A DNA stretch of 64,000 nt from Halobacillus alkaliphilus (GCF_900113125.1 NZ_FOOG01000001.1:62001-126000), one strand, 5' to 3'; counted from the stretch's first letter, positions 23,793 through 35,473 are shown. Program-made: numbers and translations. The notes: generated by a model from the sequence alone, not told the origin.

Positions 23793-24080
23793 ATGAAGTG
23801 GCTGTTAGCTATTCTGTTAAGTGGAGCGTTTTTTGTGGCAGGGTCTTTATATGGAATAGACAAGGTTCAGGAAAAAGAGATAGAACCGACTCCAATTGTG
23901 CAAGAAAAAGAACCGAAGAAAACGTCTGTCGTCCGTCCATGCTCTCCCCCTGAAACCATAGAGGATATTCCGTTTATTGTGAAAGTTGCTGCTGGAATAG
24001 GGGAAGGAGTGGCGGCAAGCTTTAATGGAATTATTTTGGTACTGGCTGAGTTTATACACTCCAATCCGGGTTCTCCATAG
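23793..24080 (+). CDS. yqxA: YqxA-like protein of unknown function
   Basis: A 95-aa protein with an N-terminal hydrophobic segment (about residues 1-20), a Lys/Glu/Pro-rich middle and a C-terminal hydrophobic helix (about 63-87). Its position between spoIIP and lepA and the pattern match YqxA (a DUF3679-type family). The start ATG 23793 has GGAGGAGAG upstream; a longer frame overlaps spoIIP without a good ribosome binding site. Cotranscription with spoIIP (22 bp apart) suggests a sporulation-time expression, which is inference. Confidence 0.75.
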   Translation: MKWLLAILLSGAFFVAGSLYGIDKVQEKEIEPTPIVQEKEPKKTSVVRPCSPPETIEDIPFIVKVAAGIGEGVAASFNGIILVLAEFIHSNPGSP

Positions 24081-24099
24081 AATCGATTCTGCTTAGACA

Positions 24100-24128
24100 T
24101 TGAATAATCAAGCTCCTATTGCTATAAT
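24100..24128 (+). promoter_or_regulatory. Sigma-A promoter of lepA-hemW
   Basis: TTGAAT (24100-24105), 17-bp spacer, perfect TATAAT (24123-24128). Confidence 0.82.
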
Positions 24129-24170
24129 CAGGCTAGTTATGTGTGCCGAATTAAGTAGGAGTGATGTAAG

Positions 24171-25985
24171 TTGACTAGTCAATATAATCAGGATAGAGTC
24201 CGCAACTTTTCGATAATTGCCCATATTGATCATGGGAAATCAACGCTTGCTGACAGAATCCTTGAAAAAACAAAAGCATTAACGCAAAGAGAAATGAAGG
24301 AACAGTTTCTTGATGCGATGGATTTAGAAAGAGAGAGAGGCATTACCATTAAGCTGAATGCTGTTCAGCTTAACTATGCAGCAAACGATGGAGAGGATTA
24401 TACTTTTCATTTGATTGATACACCAGGGCATGTCGATTTTACATATGAGGTGTCCCGTAGCTTAGCGGCCTGTGAAGGGGCTATTCTAGTGGTTGATGCC
24501 GCTCAGGGTATCGAAGCCCAGACTTTAGCAAATGTTTATCTAGCTTTAGAGAACGACCTCGAAATTATACCAGTTATTAATAAGATTGATCTTCCAGGAG
24601 CAGATCCTGAACGGATTAAGCAGGAGATAGAAGATGTAATTGGCATTGATGCGTCTGATGCAATATTAGCTTCAGCAAAAGAAGGGGTAGGGATCGATGA
24701 AATTTTAGAACGTATCGTTTCCGATATCCCTGCACCTGCAGGAGAAGCCAAGGCACCAACCAAGGGACTGATTTTTGATTCTCTTTATGATTCCTACAGA
24801 GGGGTTATTGCCTATACCTGTGTACGCGAAGGGTCTATTAAAGTTGGCGACAAGATCAAAATGATGGCAACAGGAAAAGAATTTGAAGTAAATGAGGTGG
24901 GTGTGTTCCGACCGACACCAACCCCTTTAAAAAAATTACAGGTAGGTGATGTCGGTTATTTAACCGCTTCTATAAAAAATATTGGAGACTCACGCGTAGG
25001 GGATACAATAACCTTAGCCAATAATCCTGCCAAAGAACCGCTTCCAGGTTACAAAAAAATGAATCCAATGGTATTCTGCGGAATGTATCCGGTAGATGCT
25101 AATAAATACAATGATTTAAGAGATGCTCTTGAACGTCTTGAACTAAATGATTCCTCTTTGCAGTATGAAGCTGAGACTTCTCAGGCTTTAGGATTTGGAT
25201 TCCGCTGTGGTTTTCTGGGAATGCTTCATATGGAAATTATCCAGGAGAGGATAGAGCGCGAATACAAAATTGATCTGATTACTACAGCACCGAGTGTAAT
25301 TTATAAAGTGAAACTGACCGACGGAGAAGAGAAAGAAGTCGATAATCCATCCATGATGCCGGATAATCAAACCCTTGAAGAAGTACAGGAGCCCTTCGTA
25401 AAAGCAACTATTATGGTTCCCAATGATTATGTGGGTCCTGTCATGGAAATTTGTCAGCGGAAACGCGGGAATTTCATGGATATGCAGTATCTGGATGATA
25501 ATCGCGTTAATATTGTATATGAAATTCCACTATCAGAAATCGTTTATGATTTCTTTGACTCCTTGAAGTCTCAGACTAAAGGTTATGCTTCTTTCGATTA
25601 CGAACTGATTGGATACCGTTCTTCTAATTTAGTTAAGATGGATATCCTGTTGAACGGAGATACGATTGATGCTTTATCATTCATCGTGCACCGTGATTTT
25701 GCTTATGAACGTGGGAAACTGATTGCTGAAAAGTTGAAGAACCTCATTCCGAGACAGCAGTTTGAAGTCCCTGTACAAGCAGCGATTGGAACTAAAATTG
25801 TTGCCCGGACGACGATTAAAGCGATGCGTAAAAACGTACTCTCCAAATGTTACGGAGGCGACATTTCCCGTAAGCGTAAACTTCTTGAGAAACAAAAAGA
25901 AGGTAAAAAACGTATGAAGATGGTTGGTTCGGTAGAAGTTCCTCAAGAGGCCTTCATGTCCGTGCTGGATCTGAGTGAAGATTAA
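24171..25985 (+). CDS. lepA: Elongation factor 4 (LepA)
   Basis: LepA is a translational GTPase acting on ribosomes during initiation or back-translocation. The 604-aa length is exact for the family. Visible motifs: [14 protein letters not shown] (G1), RGITI (G2), DTPGHVDF (G3), NKIDLP (G4), plus the LepA-specific C-terminal domain with the basic [20 protein letters not shown] segment. The start is TTG 24171 with TAGGAG upstream. A hairpin terminator follows at 26009. Confidence 0.98.
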   Translation: MTSQYNQDRVRNFSIIAHIDHGKSTLADRILEKTKALTQREMKEQFLDAMDLERERGITIKLNAVQLNYAANDGEDYTFHLIDTPGHVDFTYEVSRSLAACEGAILVVDAAQGIEAQTLANVYLALENDLEIIPVINKIDLPGADPERIKQEIEDVIGIDASDAILASAKEGVGIDEILERIVSDIPAPAGEAKAPTKGLIFDSLYDSYRGVIAYTCVREGSIKVGDKIKMMATGKEFEVNEVGVFRPTPTPLKKLQVGDVGYLTASIKNIGDSRVGDTITLANNPAKEPLPGYKKMNPMVFCGMYPVDANKYNDLRDALERLELNDSSLQYEAETSQALGFGFRCGFLGMLHMEIIQERIEREYKIDLITTAPSVIYKVKLTDGEEKEVDNPSMMPDNQTLEEVQEPFVKATIMVPNDYVGPVMEICQRKRGNFMDMQYLDDNRVNIVYEIPLSEIVYDFFDSLKSQTKGYASFDYELIGYRSSNLVKMDILLNGDTIDALSFIVHRDFAYERGKLIAEKLKNLIPRQQFEVPVQAAIGTKIVARTTIKAMRKNVLSKCYGGDISRKRKLLEKQKEGKKRMKMVGSVEVPQEAFMSVLDLSED

Positions 25986-26008
25986 TCAAATGAAGATAAT
26001 GAATAAAG

Positions 26009-26035
26009 CCGCAGGAGTGAATCTCTTGCGGTTTT
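26009..26035 (+). terminator. Terminator or attenuator between lepA and hemW
   Basis: CCGCAGGAG (26009-26017) pairs with CTCTTGCGG (26023-26031) with one G-U, followed by TTTT. No new promoter is evident before hemW, so partial read-through is likely. Confidence 0.7.
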
Positions 26036-26060
26036 CCTTATGAAAGGTGGAACAACATCT

Positions 26061-27200
26061 ATGAATATACCTTCCGCTTATATTCACATCCCTTTTTGCC
26101 AGCAGATTTGTCATTACTGTGACTTTACAAAGTTTTTTTATAACGAGAAACTCGCTGATGAATATTTGGAAGCGTTAGAAAAAGAAATACACACTTACGT
26201 ACCTGGAGAAAAGGCTGTAGTAAAAACCATTTTTGTCGGCGGGGGCACACCAACAGTTGTGACTCACAAACAGCTGAGAAAGCTCCTTGAAATGATTCAT
26301 AATCATTTTGATATAGCTGCATGTGAAGAATATACGTTTGAAGCAAATCCGGGAGATCTGGATTTGGAGAAAGTTCAAATGCTGAAAGATTATGGAGTGA
26401 ACCGAATTTCATTAGGCGTTCAGGTTTTCGACGATGACATGCTTGAAAAAATCGGTCGTGTCCATCGTGTGAAAGATGTGTATACCAATATTGACCGTCT
26501 TCTACAGGTAGGGTTATCTAACGTGAGCATTGACCTCATGTATGCTCTTCCAGGGCAAAGTGTTGAAGATTTCGAAAAGACGATTGATGAAGCTCTTCAA
26601 TTCGGCTTACCCCACTATTCCTCTTATTCGCTGCAAATTGAACCTAAAACGGTGTTTTATCAGCGATATAATAAGGGTACTTTAGTGAAGCCTCCTGAAG
26701 AAGATGAGGCCCAAATGTATGAAATGCTTCAGGAGAAACTTGAGGCAAACGGTGTCCAGCAGTATGAGATCAGTAATTTTGCAAAACCAGGGTTTGAAAG
26801 CAAACATAACCTGACATACTGGAATAATGAATATTATTACGGAATCGGTGCCGGATCACATGGATATCTACCAGGAAAAAGGACGATTAATATACGTCCT
26901 CTCCCCGCGTATGTGAAACAAGCAATGGAAAACGGGAAACCAGTTCTTCATGAGGAACCCATAGGTGTGAAAGAGCAAATGGAAGAGGAAATGTTTCTAG
27001 GCCTCAGAAAAACGTCCGGGGTTTCATTGACAAGATTTCGTGAAAAGTACAATCGTGACGCAGAAGAAGTGTTTGGAGAGGCATTTCCATCTCTGAAAAA
27101 AAGAGGATTAATTGAGCAGCAAAGCGAAAAAATTAGTTTAACACCTCGCGGACGGATTCTGGGAAATGAGGTATTTCAAGAATTTCTTATTGATGATTAA
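26061..27200 (+). CDS. hemW: Heme chaperone HemW (radical SAM, HemN-like)
   Basis: A 379-aa radical SAM protein. The cluster motif is C13-x3-C17-x2-C20 (PFCQQICHYCDF), followed by GGGTPT and the HemN-type C-terminal domain. It lacks the extra N-terminal region of true coproporphyrinogen dehydrogenase HemN, so HemW, a heme-binding chaperone, is the better call. ATG 26061 is preferred over an ATG 21 bp upstream that would use a worse ribosome binding site (AAAGGTGG lies in between). Gene order lepA-hemW-hrcA is conserved. Confidence 0.93.
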   Translation: MNIPSAYIHIPFCQQICHYCDFTKFFYNEKLADEYLEALEKEIHTYVPGEKAVVKTIFVGGGTPTVVTHKQLRKLLEMIHNHFDIAACEEYTFEANPGDLDLEKVQMLKDYGVNRISLGVQVFDDDMLEKIGRVHRVKDVYTNIDRLLQVGLSNVSIDLMYALPGQSVEDFEKTIDEALQFGLPHYSSYSLQIEPKTVFYQRYNKGTLVKPPEEDEAQMYEMLQEKLEANGVQQYEISNFAKPGFESKHNLTYWNNEYYYGIGAGSHGYLPGKRTINIRPLPAYVKQAMENGKPVLHEEPIGVKEQMEEEMFLGLRKTSGVSLTRFREKYNRDAEEVFGEAFPSLKKRGLIEQQSEKISLTPRGRILGNEVFQEFLIDD

Positions 27201-27217
27201 AAATTAAATGTTATCCG

Positions 27218-27246
27218 TTGACATCCTCAAACCCTTTTGATAATTT
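27218..27246 (+). promoter_or_regulatory. Sigma-A promoter of the hrcA operon
   Basis: Perfect TTGACA (27218-27223), 17-bp spacer, TAATTT (27241-27246), immediately upstream of CIRCE. Confidence 0.82.
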
Positions 27247-27256
27247 ATTATTAGAT

Positions 27257-27283
27257 TTAGCACTCACTTTCTTCGAGTGCTAA
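27257..27283 (+). promoter_or_regulatory. CIRCE operator
   Basis: TTAGCACTC (27257-27265), 9-bp spacer, GAGTGCTAA (27275-27283): a perfect CIRCE inverted repeat. HrcA binds it to repress the class I heat-shock operon. It is the only copy seen in the window. Confidence 0.98.
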
Positions 27284-27298
27284 CAGAGGTGATCATCG

Positions 27299-28321
27299 AT
27301 GTTAACTGAAAGACAATTGCTCATTTTGCAAGTGATTATTGATGATTTCATTCTGACTGCACAACCTGTGGGGTCGCGGTCAATTGCTAAAAAAGATGCT
27401 GTAACGTTTAGTTCAGCTACAATTAGAAATGAAATGGCAGACCTTGAGGAGATGGGATATATTGAAAAGACCCATTCTTCTTCTGGACGAGTTCCATCTG
27501 AGAAGGGATACCGTTTTTATGTGGATCACCTTCTTGCTCCTTTACGTCTGTCGAACAAAGAAATAATGACTATTAGGGAAGCCTTCGACGACAAGATGCT
27601 TGAATTTGAAAGAGTCGTGCAGAAATCTGCCGGTATTCTATCAGATTTAACAAATTATACGTCCATTATTCTTGGTCCTGAAGTGTTTGAAACCAAATTA
27701 AAACAGCTTCAGATTGTTCCTTTGAATGATCAATCAGCGATTGCTATTCTGGTTACCAATACAGGCCATGTGGAACATAGAGCATTCAATGTTCCTGTGG
27801 AAATAAACTCTTCAAACCTTGAAAAAATGGTTAACATTTTAAATAGTCGTCTTCAAGGTGTGCCCTTAGTGAAGCTGCATGAAAAGCTGCACACTGAAAT
27901 TAGTGATTTGCTCAAGACCCATACAGATCAGCATGAACAGGCATTCTCTTACTTACAGGCTGCTCTTCTGGATGATCATAGCACTAAGCTTTATATTGGT
28001 GGCAAAACGAACATTCTGATGCAGCCTGAATTTCGGGACCTCGATAAGGTGCGGTCCTTATACGCTACGATTGAGCAGGAGAATGATATTGCAGACTTAC
28101 TGCGTTCAGGTGAGGAAGGCATTAATGTGCGAATAGGTCAGGAAAACCCTTTTGATGCAATGCAGAACTGCAGCCTGATTACAGCTAGTTATAAACTAAG
28201 CAATAACCAAATAGGTACTATTGCTTTGTTAGGTCCCACACGTATGGAGTACAACCGGATGTTTTCATTAATGAATGTTTTGTCTAAACACATGACGGAA
28301 ACGTTCAAAGGGTGGTACTAA
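27299..28321 (+). CDS. hrcA: Heat-shock repressor HrcA
   Basis: HrcA represses hrcA-grpE-dnaK and groE by binding CIRCE, with GroE modulating activity. The 340-aa protein has an N-terminal winged helix (LTERQLLILQVIIDDFILTAQPVGSR as the first helix region, then SSATIRNEMADLEEMG as recognition part and SGRVPSEKGYR as wing) and a C-terminal GAF-like and dimerisation portion. GAGGTGATC precedes ATG 27299. The perfect CIRCE just upstream implies autoregulation. Confidence 0.97.
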   Translation: MLTERQLLILQVIIDDFILTAQPVGSRSIAKKDAVTFSSATIRNEMADLEEMGYIEKTHSSSGRVPSEKGYRFYVDHLLAPLRLSNKEIMTIREAFDDKMLEFERVVQKSAGILSDLTNYTSIILGPEVFETKLKQLQIVPLNDQSAIAILVTNTGHVEHRAFNVPVEINSSNLEKMVNILNSRLQGVPLVKLHEKLHTEISDLLKTHTDQHEQAFSYLQAALLDDHSTKLYIGGKTNILMQPEFRDLDKVRSLYATIEQENDIADLLRSGEEGINVRIGQENPFDAMQNCSLITASYKLSNNQIGTIALLGPTRMEYNRMFSLMNVLSKHMTETFKGWY

Positions 28322-28440
28322 CCTTTTATCATAAAGAGCGGTTTTTTATCCCATCGCTTCTTTATTGTATATTGCTTTTTCAGCATATCAATTCATGTTA
28401 TAGTCATTAACGGTGAATTGGAATTTAGGAGGTGGAAGTC

Positions 28441-28983
28441 GTGGAAGAAAGTAAGCAGCAGAATCAAGAAATTATTGATGAAACGAATGAAGAAAATCAA
28501 ACAGCTGATGAAGAAGTAGAAGTAGCAGAGGAAAACTCTGAATTGGAGCAGCTGCGTGAGGAAAAAGAAGAAGCGCAGAACCGTTTACTTCGTCTTCAAG
28601 CTGATTATGATAATTTCCGACGCCGTACTCAAAAAGAAAGAGAAGCGGATCGGAAATATAAATCCCAAAGCTTAGTTGAAGAGTTAATCCCTGTTATGGA
28701 TAACTTTGAAAGAGCTTTGCAGGTGGAAGTAGATGGAGAGTCATCTGAAAAATTTGTTGAAGGAATCAAAATGGTTTATCAGCAGTTCCACAGTGCTCTT
28801 GAAAAAGAGGGAGTGGAAGAGATTCCATCTAAAGGAGAAGAGTTTGATCCTCATCTCCACCAGGCCGTGATGCAAGTCGAAGATGAAAACTTTGACTCCA
28901 ACATTGTAGTAGAAGAACTGCAAAAAGGGTATCGGCTGAATGACCGGGTTATACGCCCGGCTATGGTAAAAGTAAATCAGTAA
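28441..28983 (+). CDS. grpE: Nucleotide exchange factor GrpE
   Basis: GrpE releases ADP from DnaK. The 180-aa protein has an acidic N-terminal region, a long coiled coil ([20 protein letters not shown]), the [10 protein letters not shown] motif and a C-terminal beta domain ending [16 protein letters not shown] 28441 is selected because AGGAGGTGG ends five bases upstream; a GTG at 28432 lies inside that ribosome binding site. A weak AAAGAGCG/CGCTTCTTT hairpin (28333-28363) separates it from hrcA and may tune expression. Confidence 0.96.
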   Translation: MEESKQQNQEIIDETNEENQTADEEVEVAEENSELEQLREEKEEAQNRLLRLQADYDNFRRRTQKEREADRKYKSQSLVEELIPVMDNFERALQVEVDGESSEKFVEGIKMVYQQFHSALEKEGVEEIPSKGEEFDPHLHQAVMQVEDENFDSNIVVEELQKGYRLNDRVIRPAMVKVNQ

Positions 28984-29003
28984 ATTAACATTGGATGTAG
29001 TAA

Positions 29004-30854
<1,851 letters not shown>

Positions 30855-30870
30855 TAATAGGTAAAAAAGA

Positions 30871-30909
30871 AAAGTCAAAGTCAGGATCTTCTTGACTTTG
30901 ACTTTTTTT
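30871..30909 (+). terminator. Terminator between dnaK and dnaJ
   Basis: A 13-bp perfect stem (30871-30883 with 30893-30905), 9-nt loop, and a T-run to 30909. Confidence 0.92.
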
Positions 30910-31002
30910 CACGTAAGGATGAACTCCATCCTATTTGCTTCAACAAACCAGTCAATGTTAATATAAACGTTATGTAATAGTGTCCGGGAGAGTGATCGAC
31001 AA

Positions 31003-32124
31003 GTGAGTAAACGCGATTATTATGAGGTGCTGGGTGTATCCCAGGATGCCTCTAAAGACGAAATTAAAAAAGCGTACCGAAAACTAGCAAGAAAGTACCA
31101 TCCTGATGTTAGTGAAGAGGAAAATGCTTCCGAGAAATTTAAGGAAGCGAAAGAAGCTTACGAAACGTTAAGTGACCAGCAAAAACGTGCTCAGTACGAC
31201 CAGTTTGGTCATCAGGATCCTAATCAAGGATTTGGTGGTTTCGGAGGCGGTCAAGACTTTGGCGGCTTTGGAGATATTTTCGATATGTTCTTTGGTGGTG
31301 GTGGTCGTCAGCGTGACCCAAACGCTCCACGTAAGGGCGCTGATTTGCAATACACCATGACTTTACAATTCGAAGAAGCCATATTTGGTAAGAGCACAGA
31401 TGTTGAAATCCCGGTTGAAGAAGCCTGCGATACTTGTGATGGTTCTGGTGCTAAACCAGGTACTACGCCAGACACGTGTCCACACTGTGAAGGCAGTGGG
31501 CAAATCAACCAGGAGCAGAACACGCCGTTTGGCCGCGTAGTTAACCGCAGAGTATGCCATTACTGTCAGGGAAGCGGTAAAATTATTAAAGATAAATGTC
31601 AAACTTGCGGCGGCGATGGCCGGGTAACAAAACGTAATAAAATTCATATTGATATCCCGGCAGGTATTGATGAAGGTCATCAAATTCGTGTCCAAGGAAA
31701 AGGTGAGGCAGGAGTAAATGGGGGACCTGCAGGCGATCTGTTTGTAGTAATCCGCGTTCAGCCTCATGAGTTCTTCCAGCGCGATGGAGACCACATCTTT
31801 TGTGAGATTCCGCTGACTTTCGCTCAAGCGGCACTCGGGGATGAGATTGAGGTGCCAACTGTGCACGGAAAAGTCATGCTTAAGATTCCAGCAGGTACTC
31901 AAACTGGTAAAACATTCCGTTTGAAAGAAAAAGGTGCTCCAAATGTTCATGGGCGCGGTCAAGGAGACCAGCACGTAAAAATGAAAATTATTACACCGAA
32001 AAATCTTACAGAACGGCAAAAAGAACTGCTGCGTGAGTTTAATGATATTAGCGGAAACGAAGCTACAGAAGAGCAGCACGGTAACTTTTTTGAACGTATG
32101 AAGCGCGCCTTTAAAGGTGACTGA
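31003..32124 (+). CDS. dnaJ: Chaperone DnaJ (Hsp40, type I)
   Basis: A 373-aa DnaJ with J domain ([23 protein letters not shown] at about residues 33-35), a Gly/Phe-rich region, four CxxCxGxG-type zinc repeats ([32 protein letters not shown]) and the C-terminal substrate domains. It stimulates DnaK ATPase. The start is GTG 31003 with GGGAG upstream. There is no clear promoter in the 93 bp after the dnaK terminator. A long opposite-strand frame across this gene is a codon-bias shadow. Confidence 0.98.
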   Translation: MSKRDYYEVLGVSQDASKDEIKKAYRKLARKYHPDVSEEENASEKFKEAKEAYETLSDQQKRAQYDQFGHQDPNQGFGGFGGGQDFGGFGDIFDMFFGGGGRQRDPNAPRKGADLQYTMTLQFEEAIFGKSTDVEIPVEEACDTCDGSGAKPGTTPDTCPHCEGSGQINQEQNTPFGRVVNRRVCHYCQGSGKIIKDKCQTCGGDGRVTKRNKIHIDIPAGIDEGHQIRVQGKGEAGVNGGPAGDLFVVIRVQPHEFFQRDGDHIFCEIPLTFAQAALGDEIEVPTVHGKVMLKIPAGTQTGKTFRLKEKGAPNVHGRGQGDQHVKMKIITPKNLTERQKELLREFNDISGNEATEEQHGNFFERMKRAFKGD

Positions 32125-32130
32125 TAGAAT

Positions 32131-32214
32131 AAAAAGGAGAGTGTCTGGAACGAAACGGTTCACAGGGTTTTTAAATCTGTAAGGTCCCGTAAATCGTTCA
32201 GGCACTCTTTTTTT
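32131..32214 (+). terminator. Terminator after dnaJ with long branched stem
   Basis: Outer arms 32131-32153 and 32194-32214 pair over about 20 bp imperfectly (AAAAAGgaGAGTG against CACTCTTTTTTT), enclosing a 40-nt region. A T-run follows. Confidence 0.75.
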
Positions 32215-32336
32215 ATATGAGGAAAAATTCGATTTGCTGTCATCAATTATGGTGAATAACGTAACCGATGCAGAAAAATCCAGCCTTCAGGTATTCGTAG
32301 CCTGGCAATAAAAAACTATAAAGTGAGTTGAGTCCA

Positions 32337-33281
32337 ATGAAATGGTCTGAATTTTGTATTCATACAACTAACGAAGCGATTGAACCAATATCTAATATTT
32401 TACACGAATCAGGAGCAAGCGGAGTCGTAATTGAAGACCCGCAGGATATGATGAAAGGCCAGACGGACCTGGGAGAAATTTATGAATTGAACCCTGAAGA
32501 TTATCCGGAAGAAGGAGTATATGTTAAGGCTTATTTACCTATGAATAGCTTTCTGGGAGAGACGATCGAGGAAATTAAGCAATCTATAAACAACCTCCAC
32601 GAGTTTGGGATAGATGTAGGAAGAAATGTAGTAACACTTAGCGAGGTTCAGGAAGAGGACTGGGCGACAGCCTGGAAAAAATATTACAAGCCGGTTAAAA
32701 TCTCTGAAAGGATTACCATTATGCCGACTTGGGAAGATTATACCCCTGTTTCCAGTGATGAAATAATCATCGAAATGGATCCCGGTATGGCTTTCGGGAC
32801 AGGTACTCATCCGACAACTGTTCTTAGTATTCAGGCTTTGGAACAGTATTTACAAAAAGACGATTTAGTATTGGATGTAGGGACAGGATCTGGAATATTA
32901 AGTGTGGCATCTGTTTTATTAGGGGCAAGCCAAGTTCATGCATTTGATCTAGATGATATTGCAGTAAAGAGTACCATGATTAATGCCGAGTTGAATGGGG
33001 TTGAAAATCAAGTTTCCGCTAAGCTTAATAATCTTCTTGAAGGAGTTGAGCAAGAAGCGGATCTGATTGTTTCTAATATACTGGCTGAAATCATCGTTCG
33101 ATTTACGGATGATGCTTTTAAAGTCGTTAAGCCTGGAGGATATTTCATTACGTGCGGAATTATATCTGGTAAAAAGGAAATGGTGCTGGAACGTCTGAAA
33201 AGTTCCGGTTTTGAAGTTGTGGAAACAAATAAAATGGAAGACTGGATCAGTATTATTGCCAGAAAGCCAGAGTCAAGGTGA
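32337..33281 (+). CDS. prmA: Ribosomal protein L11 methyltransferase
   Basis: PrmA trimethylates ribosomal protein L11. The 314-aa protein begins MKWSEFCIHTTNEAIEP, contains EMDPGMAFGTGTHPTT and the SAM motif LDVGTGSGILSVAS, then SNILAEIIVRF and DWISIIARK at the end. ATG 32337 matches the family start; a TTG nine bases upstream has no room for a ribosome binding site. dnaJ-prmA-rsmE order is as in B. subtilis. Confidence 0.96.
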   Translation: MKWSEFCIHTTNEAIEPISNILHESGASGVVIEDPQDMMKGQTDLGEIYELNPEDYPEEGVYVKAYLPMNSFLGETIEEIKQSINNLHEFGIDVGRNVVTLSEVQEEDWATAWKKYYKPVKISERITIMPTWEDYTPVSSDEIIIEMDPGMAFGTGTHPTTVLSIQALEQYLQKDDLVLDVGTGSGILSVASVLLGASQVHAFDLDDIAVKSTMINAELNGVENQVSAKLNNLLEGVEQEADLIVSNILAEIIVRFTDDAFKVVKPGGYFITCGIISGKKEMVLERLKSSGFEVVETNKMEDWISIIARKPESR

Positions 33282-33287
33282 TTTTGC

Positions 33288-34043
33288 ATGCAGCGTTATT
33301 TTGTAGAAGGATCTAGTTGGGAAAACGAGCACTTGTGGATTACAGGAGAAGACGTACATCATATATCTCGAGTCATGCGCATGGATAAAGGAGACAAGCT
33401 GATCGGAATTCATCCGGAACTTGGACCGGCTATATGCAAAATTTTAGAAGTGACGTCCAATCATGTAGAATGCTGTGTAGAAGAATGGTTAGAGGAAAAC
33501 CGAGAACTTCCTGTTCAGGTAAGTATCGTCCAAAGTCTCGGTAAAGGGGACAAGCTAGAGCAAGTCGTTCAAAAAGGAACCGAACTTGGAGCCTATTCAT
33601 TTATTCCTTATCAGGCTGAGCGTTCAGTGGCTAAATGGGATGATAAAAAGACAGCAAAGAAAATTCAGCGGCTGCAAAAGATTGCTAAAGAAGCTAGTGA
33701 GCAATCGGAAAGAATTCGTATTCCTGAGATTCATTCTCTATTATCCTTTCAAGAGCTCATTCATTTAACTAATGAATATGACTGGTGTATCCTGGCACAT
33801 GCAGAGGAAGCACGCCGCAAATCATTTCGACCGCTAGCCTCTATGTTAGAAATGATTAAGCCACACCACAGGGTTCTGGTCATTTTTGGACCAGAGGGCG
33901 GTTTTTCTGAAAAAGAGGTTAGTGAATTAGTGAATGCAGGCTTTTTGACGGTGCGCCTTGGTCCGAGAATTCTTCGTATGGAAACTGCACCTTTATATTT
34001 CCTATCCACTCTTTCTTATCATTTTGAGGAATTGAGGAAATAA
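33288..34043 (+). CDS. rsmE: 16S rRNA m3U1498 methyltransferase RsmE
   Basis: RsmE methylates U1498 of 16S rRNA. It is a 251-aa SPOUT-class enzyme with an N-terminal PUA-like domain (HHISRVMRMDKGDKL) and the C-terminal knot motifs (IFGPEGGFSEKEV, LGPRILRMETAPL). It starts 6 bp after prmA with AAGGTGAT as ribosome binding site. The gene for tRNA methylthiotransferase MtaB, normally next in Bacillus, is missing; deoC follows. Confidence 0.96.
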   Translation: MQRYFVEGSSWENEHLWITGEDVHHISRVMRMDKGDKLIGIHPELGPAICKILEVTSNHVECCVEEWLEENRELPVQVSIVQSLGKGDKLEQVVQKGTELGAYSFIPYQAERSVAKWDDKKTAKKIQRLQKIAKEASEQSERIRIPEIHSLLSFQELIHLTNEYDWCILAHAEEARRKSFRPLASMLEMIKPHHRVLVIFGPEGGFSEKEVSELVNAGFLTVRLGPRILRMETAPLYFLSTLSYHFEELRK

Positions 34044-34134
34044 TAGCTGAAGAAGCGTGGATTCCTTAATGTGCATAGGTATGTTAAAATTACTTGTACG
34101 AACAACTCCAAAATCAGAAGGGAAGATTAAATAC

Positions 34135-34806
34135 ATGGGACAAAATCTTGCAAAGATGATTGACCATACACAATTAAAGCCAGACACAACCAAGGAAAAG
34201 ATTAATCAAATATGCGAAGAAGCTGCAGAGTACGACTTTGCCTCAGTTTGTGTAAATCCTTACTGGGTAGACTACTGCTATGAAAAGTTAAAGGATACGG
34301 ATGTAAAAGTATGTACGGTTATAGGCTTTCCATTAGGAGCTTCCACTAAAGAAACAAAAGCCTTTGAAACCCGTCAGGCGATCGAAAAAGGTGCTGAAGA
34401 AGTGGATATGGTTATTAACATCGGAGAGCTTAAGTCAGGAAATGCTGAAGCCGTGCAATCAGACATAGAAGCTGTTGTCCGTGAAGCAGCAGGAAAAGCA
34501 ATCGTAAAAGTAATTATCGAAACGTCCCTATTAACTGAAGAAGAAAAAGAAAAAGCTTCTCACCTTGCTAAAGAAGCAGGAGCAGATTATGTAAAAACAT
34601 CAACCGGATTTTCTGGTGGCGGGGCAACTGTTGCCGATATCAGTCTTATGCGAAAAACGGTAGGCCCGGAAATGGGAGTTAAAGCTTCCGGCGGTGTTCG
34701 CGATTATGAAGGTGCGAATGAAATGATTGAAGCTGGTGCTACACGTATAGGTGCCAGTGCGGGAATTTCTATTCTTAAGGGCGAACAGGGCACGTCAGAT
34801 TATTAA
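34135..34806 (+). CDS. deoC: Deoxyribose-phosphate aldolase
   Basis: DeoC splits 2-deoxyribose-5-phosphate into glyceraldehyde-3-phosphate and acetaldehyde in deoxynucleoside catabolism. The 223-aa protein has the Schiff-base Lys154 (YVKTSTGFS), a second active-site Lys183 (VKASGGVRD) and the DMVINIG strand with catalytic Asp. ATG 34135 gives the family N-terminus IDHTQLKP; a longer frame from 34057 adds 26 unrelated residues. The ribosome binding site (GAAGGGAAG) is modest. TTCCTT-N17-TAAAAT upstream is a weak possible promoter. Confidence 0.95.
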   Translation: MGQNLAKMIDHTQLKPDTTKEKINQICEEAAEYDFASVCVNPYWVDYCYEKLKDTDVKVCTVIGFPLGASTKETKAFETRQAIEKGAEEVDMVINIGELKSGNAEAVQSDIEAVVREAAGKAIVKVIIETSLLTEEEKEKASHLAKEAGADYVKTSTGFSGGGATVADISLMRKTVGPEMGVKASGGVRDYEGANEMIEAGATRIGASAGISILKGEQGTSDY

Positions 34807-34812
34807 TATTGT

Positions 34813-34854
34813 AAGAGAGCCGTCCTGCTGAAAAGCTAGCGGCTTTCTTTTTTT
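34813..34854 (+). terminator. Terminator of deoC
   Basis: AAGAGAGCCG (34813-34822) pairs with CGGCTTTCTT (34840-34849) with one G-U, then a T-run. Confidence 0.85.
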
Positions 34855-35205
34855 CATATCTGTTACAATTAGATATAAAGTGGGATGCTTAATTATCAAC
34901 CTCCCGCGTATGGATTAGTCATTGGCCGAGAACGTTATACATATAGATAAGTGAAAGAAGCAAAGCGCCTATCTATCGATTTTCTACCTTACAGGAGGCT
35001 GATTTAATTCAATATTCCGGTAACTTTGGGTGTTGACCTAGATACGATTTGAAGGCTGGCTTTATAAAGATAAATTTTTCTATAAGATAGACTTCTAGAT
35101 TTTGAAAGGTTGTAAATCCCTTTCTATCTAGGCAAATTCACATATTTAAAACTGAATCATCACATGAAAAATAGGTGATTTATCAAAAAGTATTGAATAA
35201 AAAAG
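34855..35205. other. Non-coding AT-rich gap before rpsU
   Basis: About 350 bp without a supportable gene. It holds weak inverted repeats, such as CTAGA...GAAAGG against CCTTTC...TCTAG around 35092-35133, and stop codons in all frames. In B. subtilis mtaB lies in this region; I see no recognisable remnant of it. Confidence 0.5.
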
Positions 35206-35234
35206 TTGACCGCTTTTAAACCATATAATATAAT
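35206..35234 (+). promoter_or_regulatory. Sigma-A promoter of rpsU-yqeY
   Basis: TTGACC (35206-35211), 17-bp spacer, perfect TATAAT (35229-35234). The leader downstream has an 8-bp hairpin GTATGGGA (35243-35250) / TCCTATAC (35254-35261). Confidence 0.88.
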
Positions 35235-35299
35235 TGTCAAAGGTATGGGAGGTTCCTATACAAAGAATCAGGTTTTTGCTTCGGAGGGAGGGAAATTGC

Positions 35300-35473
35300 A
35301 TGTCAAACACAACTCGCGTTCGTAAAAACGAGTCTCTTGAAGATGCTCTTCGTCGCTTTAAGCGCGATGTATCAAAAAGTGGTACATTAGCTGAATATCG
35401 TAAGCGTGAATATTACGATAAGCCTAGCGTACGCCGTAAGAAAAAGTCTGAGGCGGCTAGAAAGCGTAAGTAG
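35300..35473 (+). CDS. rpsU: 30S ribosomal protein S21
   Basis: S21 is a small subunit protein near the mRNA exit channel. The 57-aa, highly basic protein ([20 protein letters not shown], ending [12 protein letters not shown]) has the normal length. ATG 35300 is used because GGAGGGAGGG precedes it; the longer frame upstream lies in the leader. It is cotranscribed with yqeY 22 bp downstream. Confidence 0.98.
   Translation: MSNTTRVRKNESLEDALRRFKRDVSKSGTLAEYRKREYYDKPSVRRKKKSEAARKRK

Noticed and set aside
31363-32205. A 280-codon open frame on the minus strand opposite dnaJ
   Set aside because: It lies entirely across a conserved chaperone gene and its terminator, has no ribosome binding site or recognisable protein, and its composition (Phe/Leu/Ser/Cys-rich) is that of a codon-bias shadow.
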